Of a stretch of 64,000 bases of DNA, positions 1 to 8,227 are shown piece by piece. The position numbers were made by a program, and so were the translations under genes. Under the pieces are notes generated by a model. It was not told the origin of the DNA. It ran no database searches and saw only the letters and a list, made by a program, of their open reading frames with translations. Position 1 is the first letter of the stretch. Every line of letters starts with the position of its first letter. The DNA lies in NCBI RefSeq assembly GCF_000816785.1, contig NZ_CP007766.1:62001-126000 (forward strand), in the 5' to 3' direction. Origin of the DNA: Campylobacter peloridis LMG 23910 (GTDB lineage Bacteria; Campylobacterota; Campylobacteria; Campylobacterales; Campylobacteraceae).

Positions 1-94
1 TATTAAAGACATTTTAACTAAGTCTTTAGGTTCAAATAATTCAGCAAATGTTGTGCGTGCTACTATCAAAGCACTTACAATGCTTAAAGGATAA
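1..94 (+). CDS. rpsE: 30S ribosomal protein S5, C-terminal fragment
   Basis: This is the last 30 codons of a ribosomal protein gene cut by the left window edge. The frame beginning at base 2 reads ...[19 protein letters not shown] and ends KALTMLKG before TAA at 92-94. That is the usual end of S5, with the conserved KSLGSNN and NVVRAT segments. S5 is a primary 30S protein affecting decoding accuracy. The stop is three bases before rplO, the standard spc-operon order S5-L15-SecY (S5-L30-L15 where L30 is present; here L30 is absent). Confidence 0.95.
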
Positions 95-97
95 TCA

Positions 98-490
98 ATG
101 AATTTAACAAAAGCACCAGGTTCAACACATAAAACCAAAAGAATAGGTCGTGGTCAAGGTAGTGGTATGGGAAAAACTTCTACTAAAGGTGGAAAAGGAC
201 AAACTGCTAGAAAAGGCTACAATGAAAAAAGAGGTTTTGAAGGTGGTCAGCAACCTCTTCAAAGAAGATTACCAAAAGTTGGTTTTACTTCTAAAATTGA
301 AAAACCTTATGTGATTAATGTTGAAAAAATAACAGCTATTAAAGATTTAAGTGAAATTACTTTTGAAACGATTAATAGTATCCATAAGCTTTCAAAAAAT
401 ATAAATAAAATCAAACTTATTGGAGCAAGTGCAAAAAATCTTGCTAGTAAAATTAAAGATGAGAAGATTACTTTTAGCGGACAAAAATAA
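98..490 (+). CDS. rplO: 50S ribosomal protein L15
   Basis: L15 is a late-assembly 50S protein. The 130-residue product has the diagnostic Gly/Lys-rich N-terminus (residues about 17-37, [18 protein letters not shown]) and then [15 protein letters not shown] (about 47-61). It is slightly short for the family, mostly in the C-terminal domain. It starts three bases after rpsE and its stop codon shares one base with the secY start (TAATG), so translational coupling with secY is likely. Confidence 0.97.
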   Translation: MNLTKAPGSTHKTKRIGRGQGSGMGKTSTKGGKGQTARKGYNEKRGFEGGQQPLQRRLPKVGFTSKIEKPYVINVEKITAIKDLSEITFETINSIHKLSKNINKIKLIGASAKNLASKIKDEKITFSGQK

Positions 491-1752
491 TGAATAAAAC
501 ATTGACAAATAAAATTCTCATAACATTAGCTTTTTTATTTGCATATAGAATATTAGCTTATGTTCCAGTTCCGGGGGTTAATGTCAGTGTTATCAAGGAA
601 TTTTTTGATTCTAATGCTTCTAATGCATTAGGCTTGTTTAATATGTTTAGCGGGGGTGCTGCTGAAAGGCTTAGCATCATCTCTCTAGGCATTATGCCTT
701 ATATTACTGCTTCGATTATTATGGAGCTTTTAGCGGCAACTTTTCCAAATATAGGAAAAATGAAAAAAGAACGCGATGGTATGCAAAAATATATGCAAAT
801 TATCCGTTATGCTACTATAGCTATTACTTTAGTGCAAAGCATAGGAGTTTCTATAGGCTTGCAAAGTCTTCATGGAAAGGCTGGGCAATCTGCTATCATG
901 ATTGATATGAATACTTTTATTGCACTTTCTGCTGTTTCTATGCTTGCTGGAACTATGCTTTTAATGTGGATAGGTGAACAAATAACACAAAGAGGTATAG
1001 GAAATGGTATATCCTTGATTATCTTTGGTGGTATTGTTTCTACAATCCCAGGTGCAATTAGCGGAACAGTAAATTTGGTAAATACAGGTGAAATGAATTT
1101 CTTGACTATCATTGCCATTTTAGTTGTAATTTTACTTACTATTTGGGCTATTATAGTAGTAGAGCTTGGAGAAAGAAGAATTCCTATTTCTTACTCAAGA
1201 AAAGTAATTATGCAAAATCAAAACAAACGCATTATGAATTATATACCTATTAAAATTAATTTAAGCGGTGTGATTCCTCCTATTTTTGCAAGTGCTATTT
1301 TAATGTTTCCAAGCACTATTTTGCAAACAAGCACAAATGAATACGCATTAAAGATCCATGATTTTTTAAATCCAAATGGATTTTTCTTTCATTTTTTAAC
1401 TTTCTTGCTTGTTATTTTCTTTGCATATTTTTATGCTTCAATTGTATTTAATGCAAAAGACATAGCCGAAAATCTCAAAAGACAGGGTGGTTTTATACCA
1501 GGTATTAGACCGGGTGAAGGAACTGCAAATTATCTTAATGAAGTAGCATCAAGACTCACTTTATCAGGTTCTATTTATTTAGGACTCGTAGCTACTTTGC
1601 CTTGGCTTATTGTAAAATTATTTGGGGTTCCTTTTTATTTTGGTGGAACTTCTGTTTTGATTGTAGTGCAAGTTGCGCTTGATACAATGAGAAAAATAGA
1701 AGCACAAATTTATATGAATAAATACCAAACATTAAGTGCTGTAGGCTTATAA
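490..1752 (+). CDS. secY: Protein translocase subunit SecY
   Basis: SecY is the channel-forming subunit of the SecYEG inner-membrane translocon. The 420-residue protein has about ten hydrophobic segments. It carries the family signature near residues 70-90 (ISLGIMPYITASIIMELL), the cytoplasmic loop ERRIPISYSRK at about 229-239 and RPGEGTANYL at about 338-347. The length is normal for epsilonproteobacterial SecY. The gene ends the spc operon here: a strong hairpin with a T-run follows the stop directly. In many bacteria secY is followed by map, infA or rpmJ; here those genes lie 8-13 kb away. Confidence 0.97.
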   Translation: MNKTLTNKILITLAFLFAYRILAYVPVPGVNVSVIKEFFDSNASNALGLFNMFSGGAAERLSIISLGIMPYITASIIMELLAATFPNIGKMKKERDGMQKYMQIIRYATIAITLVQSIGVSIGLQSLHGKAGQSAIMIDMNTFIALSAVSMLAGTMLLMWIGEQITQRGIGNGISLIIFGGIVSTIPGAISGTVNLVNTGEMNFLTIIAILVVILLTIWAIIVVELGERRIPISYSRKVIMQNQNKRIMNYIPIKINLSGVIPPIFASAILMFPSTILQTSTNEYALKIHDFLNPNGFFFHFLTFLLVIFFAYFYASIVFNAKDIAENLKRQGGFIPGIRPGEGTANYLNEVASRLTLSGSIYLGLVATLPWLIVKLFGVPFYFGGTSVLIVVQVALDTMRKIEAQIYMNKYQTLSAVGL

Positions 1753-1780
1753 GAAAGTAGATTTTCTACTTTCTTTTTTT
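1751..1780 (+). terminator. Rho-independent terminator of the spc operon
   Basis: AAGAAAGTAG (1751-1760) pairs with CTACTTTCTT around a four- to five-base loop and is followed by an unbroken T-run to 1780. The hairpin begins inside the secY stop codon. It separates ribosomal transcription from murI, which starts 14 bases later. Confidence 0.85.
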
Positions 1781-1793
1781 AAGAAAGATTTTA

Positions 1794-2534
1794 ATGAGAC
1801 TAGGTGTTTTTGATAGTGGTGTAGGCGGACTTAGTGTTTTAAAATCTTTACTTCAGGCAAAATTTTTTAAAGAATGTATTTATTATGGTGATACTGCAAG
1901 AGTTCCTTATGGAGTTAAAGATAAAGAAACTATCATTAAATTTTCTTTAGAAGCTTTAGATTTTTTTAAAAAAGAAAAAGTAGATATGTTAATAATTGCT
2001 TGCAACACAGTAAGTGCATATGCTTTAGAAATTTTAAGAGCAAATGCGTCATTTCCAGTGATAGGAGTTATCGACGCTGGAATTTTAGCGGTAAAAAATT
2101 CTTTAAAAAATAAAGATTCTAAAATTTTAGTTATTGCAACACAAGCTACTGTGAATTCTCATGCTTATAAACAAGGTTTGTTAAAATCAGGTTTTTTTCA
2201 TATAGAGGAAAAAGCAACAGGACTTTTTGTTCCAATGGTTGAAGAGGGAATTTTAAAGGGAAAATTTTTAAATAGTGCTTTTGATTATTATTTTAGCGGG
2301 CTTAGTTTTAAACCTGATGCTTTGATTTTAGCATGCACGCATTTTCCATTAATTGCACAATCATTACAAAATTATTTTGGCGAAAAAACAAAATTAATTC
2401 ATTCTGGTGAAGCTATAGTATGGCAATTAAATCAAGAATATACTTTGGCAAAAATTCAACAAGAGTCTATTGTTAAATTTTATGCTTCTAGTGATGTAGA
2501 AAAATTAAAAAAAATTGCAAAATTATGGCTTTAA
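1794..2534 (+). CDS. murI: Glutamate racemase
   Basis: MurI converts L-glutamate to D-glutamate for peptidoglycan stem peptides and acts in the cytoplasm. The 246-residue protein has the N-terminal DSGVGGLS motif (7-14) and YGDTARVPYG (31-40). The two catalytic cysteines lie in IIACNTVSA (Cys70) and LILACTHFPL (Cys181). Length is typical for the Campylobacter and Helicobacter enzymes. The start has an AAGA-type ribosome-binding site just after the secY terminator, so a promoter must lie in or around that short gap; none is obvious. Confidence 0.95.
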   Translation: MRLGVFDSGVGGLSVLKSLLQAKFFKECIYYGDTARVPYGVKDKETIIKFSLEALDFFKKEKVDMLIIACNTVSAYALEILRANASFPVIGVIDAGILAVKNSLKNKDSKILVIATQATVNSHAYKQGLLKSGFFHIEEKATGLFVPMVEEGILKGKFLNSAFDYYFSGLSFKPDALILACTHFPLIAQSLQNYFGEKTKLIHSGEAIVWQLNQEYTLAKIQQESIVKFYASSDVEKLKKIAKLWL

Positions 2535-2601
2535 TTTTAATGAGTATTTACTAAAATATTATATTTGTTAATAATTTATTTTTATTTAAACTTATATACA
2601 T

Positions 2602-2607
2602 TATAAT
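2602..2607 (+). promoter_or_regulatory. Predicted sigma-70 -10 box for the asparaginase gene
   Basis: A perfect TATAAT preceded by T-rich DNA lacks a recognisable -35, which is usual for Campylobacter housekeeping promoters. A transcript would start near 2614 and give a leader of about 26 bases before the start at 2640. Confidence 0.6.
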
Positions 2608-2639
2608 CTTTTATCATTTTCTTAATGAAAGGAATAATT

Positions 2640-3686
2640 ATGAAAAAGATGCTAATGTGTGCTGCAATGGCATTAAGTTTGGGAGCAGGGATTTTGGAAG
2701 CAAAACCAAAAGTTGCAATTTTAGCTACTGGTGGAACTATAGCTGGTTCAATTGATAGTGCAGTAGCTACTACTGGTTATACAGCAGGTGTTTTAGGAAT
2801 AGATACTTTAATTAAAGCAGTTCCTCAAATTCAAGATTTAGCGATAATTAGCGGAGAGCAAATATCAAATATCGATAGTAAAGATATGACAAACGAAATT
2901 TGGTTAAAACTTGCTAAAGAAGTTAATAGACTTTTAAAATCTGATATAGATGGCGTTGTTATTACGCATGGAACTGATACTATGGAAGAAACAGCGTATT
3001 TTTTAAATTTAACTATTAAAAGCGACAAACCTGTTGTTTTAGTGGGTGCGATGCGTCCTTCAACTGCTATTAGTGCAGATGGCCCTAAAAATCTTTACAA
3101 TGCTGTAGCATTAGCAGCAAATCCACAAGCAAAAAATAAAGGCGTCATGGTGGCTATGGATGATAGAATTCAAAGCGCTAGAGGAGTTATGAAAACTCAT
3201 AGCTTAAATGTTGATGCTTTTAGTTCTCCTGATATGGGTGATATGGGTTATATAGTAGATGGTAAAGCATTTTTTTATAATACTAATACAAAATTACACA
3301 CTAAAAAATCTCCATTTGATGTTAGTAAACTAAAAGAATTACCAAAAGTAGATATTCTTTATAGCTACGCTAATGATGGTAGTGGCGTTGCAGCAAAAGC
3401 TTTGTTTGAAAATGGAACTAAAGGTATAGTAGTTGCTGGAACAGGTGCTGGTAGTATTCATGATTATCAAAAAGATGTATTAAAAGAATTAATAAAAAAA
3501 GGCTTGAATGTAGCAGTAAGCTCACGCGTAGTAGCTGGTAGAGTAGCGGTAAGTGATGCGGATGCAAAACTTGGATTTATAGATACAGGTGATATGAGTC
3601 CTCAAAAAGCTAGAGTATTATTAATGCTTGCATTAACAAAAACAAGTGATCCTAAAAAAATTCAAGAATATTTCTTAAAATACTAA
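2640..3686 (+). CDS. ansB: Periplasmic type II L-asparaginase
   Basis: The enzyme hydrolyses asparagine to aspartate and ammonia, feeding the amino-acid-based carbon metabolism of Campylobacter. I start it at the second ATG (2640) because AAAGGA lies six bases upstream; an ATG at 2625 would put that site inside the gene. The 348-residue product begins with a cleavable Sec signal (MKKMLMCAAMALSLGAGILEA), so it is exported like the type II enzyme of C. jejuni 81-176. Both catalytic motifs are present: ATGGTIAG (29-36) and ITHGTDTMEET (109-119). Some Campylobacter annotations call this gene ansA. Confidence 0.93.
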   Translation: MKKMLMCAAMALSLGAGILEAKPKVAILATGGTIAGSIDSAVATTGYTAGVLGIDTLIKAVPQIQDLAIISGEQISNIDSKDMTNEIWLKLAKEVNRLLKSDIDGVVITHGTDTMEETAYFLNLTIKSDKPVVLVGAMRPSTAISADGPKNLYNAVALAANPQAKNKGVMVAMDDRIQSARGVMKTHSLNVDAFSSPDMGDMGYIVDGKAFFYNTNTKLHTKKSPFDVSKLKELPKVDILYSYANDGSGVAAKALFENGTKGIVVAGTGAGSIHDYQKDVLKELIKKGLNVAVSSRVVAGRVAVSDADAKLGFIDTGDMSPQKARVLLMLALTKTSDPKKIQEYFLKY

Positions 3687-3693
3687 AATCTTC

Positions 3694-3731
3694 AATTACT
3701 CAAATGTGCTAAAATTGCCATTTGAGTAATT
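3694..3731. repeat. 13-bp inverted repeat between asparaginase and rrc
   Basis: ATTACTCAAATG (3695-3706) and CATTTGAGTAAT (3719-3730) are perfect reverse complements, extended by one A-T pair, around a 12-base loop. No T-run follows on the plus strand. The loop contains TAAAAT, which could be a -10 box for rrc. It is either a terminator for the asparaginase gene or an operator straddling the rrc promoter. Confidence 0.5.
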
Positions 3732-3762
3732 ATACTCATAAATTAAAATACAAGGAATTGTA

Positions 3763-4410
3763 ATGAGACAATATGAAATTTATAAATGCCAAAAATGTGG
3801 GAATGAAGTAGAAATTCAAAATGTTGGTAGTGGAAAATTAAGTTGTTGTAATCAAGAAATGGAATGCATTACTAAAGATTTAACAGCTGTAAATTTAATG
3901 AAAGCTTTTGCAGGTGAGTCTATGGCTAGAAATAAATACGATTTATTTGCAGATATTGCTCAAGAGGAAGGCTGGCATGCAATAGCAAGGCATTTTAGAG
4001 AAGCAGCAGAGAATGAAAAATGGCATGCAAGAGCGCAGTTTAAAGCTTATCATGAATTAGTCGATGGTAAAGCTTTAGAAGAAACTGCTAAAAATTTAAT
4101 CTGTGCTGCTGATGGTGAGAATTATGAGCACACTATTATGTATCCAAATTTTGCAAAAATTGCAGAAGATGAAGGAAAGAAAAATATAGCAAGATTATTT
4201 ACTGCTATTGGAAAAGTAGAAATTGAACACGAAAGAGAATACTTAGCACTTAAGAAAATGCTCGAAGAAGAAGATTTCTTTAATTCTGAAGTTGAAGATT
4301 TATGGGTTTGTGAAGTTTGTGGACATATTCATAGAGGTAAAAAAGCACCAAATGCCTGTCCTTTATGCAAAGCTCCAAAAGAATACTTCAAACGCGAATT
4401 TTTAGGATAA
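3763..4410 (+). CDS. rrc: Desulforubrerythrin, oxidative-stress di-iron protein
   Basis: This is the Campylobacter rubredoxin oxidoreductase/rubrerythrin-like protein Rrc, which reduces hydrogen peroxide at a non-haem di-iron centre. Three domains are visible in 215 residues. A desulforedoxin-like N-terminus has Cys9, Cys12, Cys28 and Cys29. A four-helix rubrerythrin bundle spans about 45-170 with repeated E-x-x-H iron-ligand motifs (such as EKWHARAQ and EIEHERE). A C-terminal rubredoxin knuckle has CEVC (183-186) and CPLC (199-202). AAGGA precedes the ATG. Family work places related genes under PerR control, but I see no clear Per box. Confidence 0.93.
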   Translation: MRQYEIYKCQKCGNEVEIQNVGSGKLSCCNQEMECITKDLTAVNLMKAFAGESMARNKYDLFADIAQEEGWHAIARHFREAAENEKWHARAQFKAYHELVDGKALEETAKNLICAADGENYEHTIMYPNFAKIAEDEGKKNIARLFTAIGKVEIEHEREYLALKKMLEEEDFFNSEVEDLWVCEVCGHIHRGKKAPNACPLCKAPKEYFKREFLG

Positions 4411-4417
4411 TTCTAAA

Positions 4418-4460
4418 AACCTTGATAAAAATGATAAAATATTTTATTTTTATCAAGGTT
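4418..4460. terminator. Hairpin after rrc that contains the next gene's ribosome-binding site
   Basis: AACCTTGATAAAAA (4418-4431) pairs perfectly with TTTTTATCAAGGTT (4447-4460), extended to 15 pairs by T4432-A4446. No T-run follows. The right arm carries AAGG (4455-4458), the only ribosome-binding site for the ATG at 4465. It may end the rrc transcript, mask translation of the downstream gene, or both. Confidence 0.6.
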
Positions 4461-4464
4461 TAAT

Positions 4465-4935
4465 ATGCAAATTTTAACTCATCCTTTGGAACCCTTTTTT
4501 GATGAAAACTCAAAAATTTTAATACTCGGTTCTTTTCCATCTATTAAATCAAGAGAAGAAAAATTTTATTATCAGCACAATAAAAATCGTTTTTGGCGTA
4601 TTTTTGAAATATTATTTGAGTGTGAGTTAAAAAATATATACGATCAAAAAGTTTTTTTGAAAGATAACCACATTGCACTTTGGGATGTAATTTCAAGTTG
4701 TAAAATAAAAAATTCAGACGATAGAACAATTTCTTATGCAAAAGCTAATGATATTAATTTTATTTTAGAAAAAGCAAAAATAGAAAAAATTTGTGTTTTA
4801 GGAAAAATTGCAAGTAAATATTTTACTAAATTTTATCCTGATAAAGAATTTTATGAATTACCTTCAAGTTCTCCTGCAAATATGAGTTATTCTTTAGATG
4901 ATTTAGTGCAAAAATACAAAGTTATCAAGGAATAA
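4465..4935 (+). CDS. DNA-deoxyinosine glycosylase (uracil-DNA glycosylase family 6)
   Basis: This small enzyme of the uracil-DNA glycosylase superfamily most likely removes hypoxanthine, the product of adenine deamination, from DNA. In 156 residues it has the family-6 N-terminal motif ILGSFPSIKSR (20-30), KNRFWRIFEI (39-48), a central LWDVISSC, and the C-terminal SSSPAN (about 133-138) that replaces the usual HPSPL leucine-loop motif. It sits two bases before rnhB, another genome-maintenance gene, so the pair is probably co-transcribed. Substrate is assigned by family, not shown here. Confidence 0.82.
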   Translation: MQILTHPLEPFFDENSKILILGSFPSIKSREEKFYYQHNKNRFWRIFEILFECELKNIYDQKVFLKDNHIALWDVISSCKIKNSDDRTISYAKANDINFILEKAKIEKICVLGKIASKYFTKFYPDKEFYELPSSSPANMSYSLDDLVQKYKVIKE

Positions 4936-4937
4936 AC

Positions 4938-5489
4938 ATGGCTTTAGTTGGAGTAGATGAAGCAGGACGAGGAGCTTTGGCTGGAGACATGCACATAAGT
5001 GCTTGTAAGCTTTTTAAAAAAATAGATGATTTAACAGACTCTAAAAAATTAAGTAGAAAAAAAAGAGAAGAATTATATGAGAAAATCATAATTAATTCTA
5101 GCTTTTTAACTCTTGCCTTCTCACCATCACAAATTGATAATTTTGGACTTAGTAAGTGTTTACATCTTGCATTAAAAATCATAAAAAATCATTTTAATCA
5201 AGATGAAATTTTATATGATGGAAATTTAAATTACGGGGTTTTAGGTATTAAAACAATGATTAAAGCTGATGCAAAAGTGCAAGAGGTTTCAGCCGCAAGT
5301 ATCTTGGCTAAAGTAAGTCGTGATTTAAAAATGAACTATCTATCAAAAATATATGCAAATTATGAATTTGAAAAGCATAAGGGTTATGGAACTAAAGTTC
5401 ATATAGAAAAAATTAAAGCATTTGGATATTCACCTTTGCATAGAAAAAGTTTTATGCTAAAGTGTTTTGAGAAAAGCTTGTTTGACTAA
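4938..5489 (+). CDS. rnhB: Ribonuclease HII
   Basis: RNase HII nicks DNA at embedded ribonucleotides. The 183-residue protein has the diagnostic DEAGRG motif (7-12) holding the first acidic pair. YDGNLNYG supplies another Asp (about 94), and KADAKVQEVSAASILAKVSRD (about 111-131) holds the last catalytic Asp and the conserved Ser/Lys helix. It is slightly short, as usual in Campylobacter. It starts two bases after the glycosylase and its 3' end overlaps the convergent transporter gene by four bases. Confidence 0.95.
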   Translation: MALVGVDEAGRGALAGDMHISACKLFKKIDDLTDSKKLSRKKREELYEKIIINSSFLTLAFSPSQIDNFGLSKCLHLALKIIKNHFNQDEILYDGNLNYGVLGIKTMIKADAKVQEVSAASILAKVSRDLKMNYLSKIYANYEFEKHKGYGTKVHIEKIKAFGYSPLHRKSFMLKCFEKSLFD

Positions 5490-5498
5490 GCTTTTCTC
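5469..5498. terminator. Bidirectional hairpin at the rnhB/MFS convergence
   Basis: GAGAAAAGCTT (5469-5479) pairs with AAGCTTTTCTC (5488-5498) around eight bases that include both stop codons. Short T-rich tails lie on the plus side (TTTATA) and minus side (CAAAACAC). It probably ends both convergent transcripts. Confidence 0.6.
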
Positions 5499-6667
5499 TT
5501 TATAGAGTGGATTTTATCTTTAGCAAATAAAAAAGCAAACAATAATGCAGGTAAAACAAAAATAGCTGAAAATAAAGCATTAAATTCTATGCCAAAATAA
5601 GTTAAAACTAAACCTCCTAAAAACGAAGCTAGTGCAATGCCTACATTAAAAGAAGCTTCATTGACACTAACGGTGCTTTCTTGTGCTTTATGTGTATATC
5701 TTTTTGCTTTTGCTATGCTTAATACCTTAAAAGCTGATATAGTAGAAAAAGAGAAAAATCCTATCAAAGATAAAGAAATAATCACCAAAATCCACGAGTG
5801 CATGGTAAATAAGAAACTAAGATAGATTAAAACCTGTGCGCTAAGTATAATTCTTAAAGAATACACAGCTCCATATTTATCCACCATTTTTCCTCCCCAT
5901 AAATTCCCAAAAATTGCACAAATTCCATAAAAAAACAAGATATAACCACTCATACTAACATCAAAACCACTTTTTTCAACGAGTAATTTTTGCAAATAAG
6001 TATAAAGTATAAAATGCGCTCCACATCCGCATATTGAAATAGTATAGGTTTTTAAAAGATTTAAATTTGAAAAAGCAGGAAGAAAGTCTTTAAATTTGAT
6101 GATATTAGAATGTATATTTTTTGGCATCATAAAAATAATACCCAAAAGAGCAATTATACTCAAAATAAATATAAGTAAAAATATATATTTAAAACCAAAA
6201 TAATGCCCTATAAAAGTTCCAAGAGGCACCCCGCTTACCAAAGCTACTGTTAATCCTGTAACCATTATAGCTATAGCTTGGCTTTTTTTATCACTTGGAG
6301 CAATAGCACTAATTGCTAAAGTTGCAATCACATAAAAAACTCCATGTTGTGTTCCTGCGATAAATCTTGCAAAGGCACTTAAATAAAAATTATCACTAAA
6401 AAATATGATTAAATTAGCAAGAGAAAAAATGCTTATATTGATAATTAATTGAGTGTGTCTTTTATAAGGACTTAATAAACTTGTAAAAGATAATGCACCA
6501 ACAACAACCCCTATAGCATATAAAGTAGTAAGCCAACCAGCGCTTTTTGCATCGATATTAAAATGATTTTGTATATCGATTAAAACTCCAGCCATTACAA
6601 ATTCAGTTACTCCCATACAAAAAGAACTAAGCGCTAGAGCAAAAACGGCTTTTTTGTAATTTGTCAT
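5486..6667 (-). CDS. MFS transporter, DHA1 / SotB-like exporter
   Basis: This 393-residue major facilitator has 12 predicted membrane segments and matches the DHA1 sugar- or drug-exporter type. Visible motifs are FCMGVTEFVMAGVL in segment 1 (17-30), TTLYAIGVVVGAL (47-59) with a charged loop (YKRHT), and ARFIAGTQHGVFYVIA in segment 4. The family exports small molecules such as arabinose, purines or antibiotics; the substrate cannot be read from sequence. In C. jejuni a similar transporter lies beside secY. It is divergent from sdaC across 226 bp of AT-rich DNA and convergent with rnhB. Confidence 0.8.
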   Translation of the reverse strand: MTNYKKAVFALALSSFCMGVTEFVMAGVLIDIQNHFNIDAKSAGWLTTLYAIGVVVGALSFTSLLSPYKRHTQLIINISIFSLANLIIFFSDNFYLSAFARFIAGTQHGVFYVIATLAISAIAPSDKKSQAIAIMVTGLTVALVSGVPLGTFIGHYFGFKYIFLLIFILSIIALLGIIFMMPKNIHSNIIKFKDFLPAFSNLNLLKTYTISICGCGAHFILYTYLQKLLVEKSGFDVSMSGYILFFYGICAIFGNLWGGKMVDKYGAVYSLRIILSAQVLIYLSFLFTMHSWILVIISLSLIGFFSFSTISAFKVLSIAKAKRYTHKAQESTVSVNEASFNVGIALASFLGGLVLTYFGIEFNALFSAIFVLPALLFAFLFAKDKIHSIKRKA

Positions 6668-6893
6668 ATTTAATTTTTCTCCTAAATTTTTATTTTAATC
6701 TGTGATTATATCTAAATTTGCCATTCTAAAATGAGTAAGAATTAATGAAAAAAAATACTCATTATGTTTATTTTTGATAATTTTTCATCAAAAATTAATA
6801 TATTTTTCTAAAGTAGTAATAATTTTAAGAAATTTTAATTTTTTTATATATATAGTAATAGAAAAATTTTTATTATTTTATCAAGGAGAAAAT

Positions 6894-8216
6894 GTGGATA
6901 AACTTCAGTGGAATTCTTTTGATACGCGTTGGATGCTTTCTCTTTTTGGGACAGCAGTTGGTGCGGGAATTTTGTTTTTGCCTATTAAAGCGGGTGTTGG
7001 TGGCTTTTGGCCAGTTGTTGTGATGGCTTTGATTATTTTTCCAATGGTATATTTAAGCCATAGGGCTTTAAGTCGTTTTGTATGTCAAGCAAATGGTAAT
7101 GATAAAGATATTACTCATGCGGCTGAAGAGTATTTTGGTAGAAAAGTAAGTATTTTTATTTCTGTGCTTTATTTCTTTGCGATTTTTCCAATATGTTTAG
7201 CATATTGTGTAGGTATAACTAATACTTTTGAAAGTTTTATTTATAATCAATTTTTACCCCTTTTAGATCCAAATGGTTCTTTAGCAAGTGCAATTAGCAC
7301 TATGTATCAAACAAGTGTGAATGAACAAGGAAAAACTATAGCTAATTTGCTTCCATTTTATAGAGCAGTGCTTGCATTTATTTTAGTGAGTATTTTTATG
7401 CTTATCATGCTTTTTAGTGAAGAATTAATCACCAAAGTGTGTGAATGGCTTGTATATCCTTTATGTGCTATTTTATTTTTATTTTCTTTGTATCTTATCC
7501 CACAATGGTCGTTTGAAAGTTTTAGTGCAATCCCAGGAACAAAAGAATTTATCACTATAGTATGGCTAACTTTACCAGTTTTAGTATTTTCGTTTAATCA
7601 CTCCCCTGCTATTTCAACCTTTTCTTTAAGCATAAAAAGACAATACCCTGAAAATTCAGTTCAAAAAGCAAATCAAGTATTGTTTAGAACTTCTGTGATG
7701 TTGCTTGCTTTTGTTATGTTTTTTGTGGTATCTTGCGTGCTTTCTTTAACTCCAGCTGAACTTGCTGAAGCTAGAGCACAAAACATACCTGTGCTTTCTT
7801 ATTTTGCTAATAAACTTGATAATCCATTTATCTCTTATGGTGGTCCATTGATTGCATTTTTAGCAATTTCAAGTTCATTTTTTGGGCATTATTTTGGTGC
7901 TAGAGAAGGTGCTTATGGTATAGTTAGAAAATGTTGTAAATTAACAGGTAATGAAAATCCTGATTTGAAAAAAATTGCAGTATATTCTACTTTGGTAATG
8001 TATATTATTATGTTAATTACTGCTTATGTAAACCCAAGTATTTTAGGCTTTATAGAAAGCTTGGGTGGTCCAATTATTGCTGCAATTTTGTTTTTAATGC
8101 CAATTATTGCAATTTACACCGTTTCTAAAATGAAAAAATTCCAAAATAAAGCATTAGATGCTTTTGTGTTTATTACTGGTATTTTAACTATTATTACCGT
8201 AATTTATACTTTTTAA
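6894..8216 (+). CDS. sdaC: Serine/threonine transporter SdaC
   Basis: SdaC is an inner-membrane proton-coupled serine importer of the HAAAP family. Serine is a main carbon source for Campylobacter. I choose GTG at 6894 as the start: AAGGAG lies at 6884-6889, five bases upstream, and the protein then begins VDKLQWNSFDTRWMLSLFG as in homologues. An overlapping ATG at 6892 is out of frame. The 440-residue product has GTAVGAGILFLPIKAG in the first membrane segment and about 11 segments in all. sdaA follows after 11 bases, forming an uptake-and-catabolism unit. Confidence 0.93.
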   Translation: MDKLQWNSFDTRWMLSLFGTAVGAGILFLPIKAGVGGFWPVVVMALIIFPMVYLSHRALSRFVCQANGNDKDITHAAEEYFGRKVSIFISVLYFFAIFPICLAYCVGITNTFESFIYNQFLPLLDPNGSLASAISTMYQTSVNEQGKTIANLLPFYRAVLAFILVSIFMLIMLFSEELITKVCEWLVYPLCAILFLFSLYLIPQWSFESFSAIPGTKEFITIVWLTLPVLVFSFNHSPAISTFSLSIKRQYPENSVQKANQVLFRTSVMLLAFVMFFVVSCVLSLTPAELAEARAQNIPVLSYFANKLDNPFISYGGPLIAFLAISSSFFGHYFGAREGAYGIVRKCCKLTGNENPDLKKIAVYSTLVMYIIMLITAYVNPSILGFIESLGGPIIAAILFLMPIIAIYTVSKMKKFQNKALDAFVFITGILTIITVIYTF

Positions 8217-8227
8217 GGCTTAAGTGA

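Noticed and set aside
640-660. Phase-variable homopolymer tracts
   Set aside because: The longest G-run noticed (near 652) is only five bases. No G or C tract of eight or more was seen in the window, so contingency-locus slippage as in C. jejuni surface genes is not supported.
6774-6893. Longer SdaC starting at 6774
   Set aside because: The added residues are A/T-driven hydrophobic sequence upstream of a strong AAGGAG site that serves the GTG at 6894.
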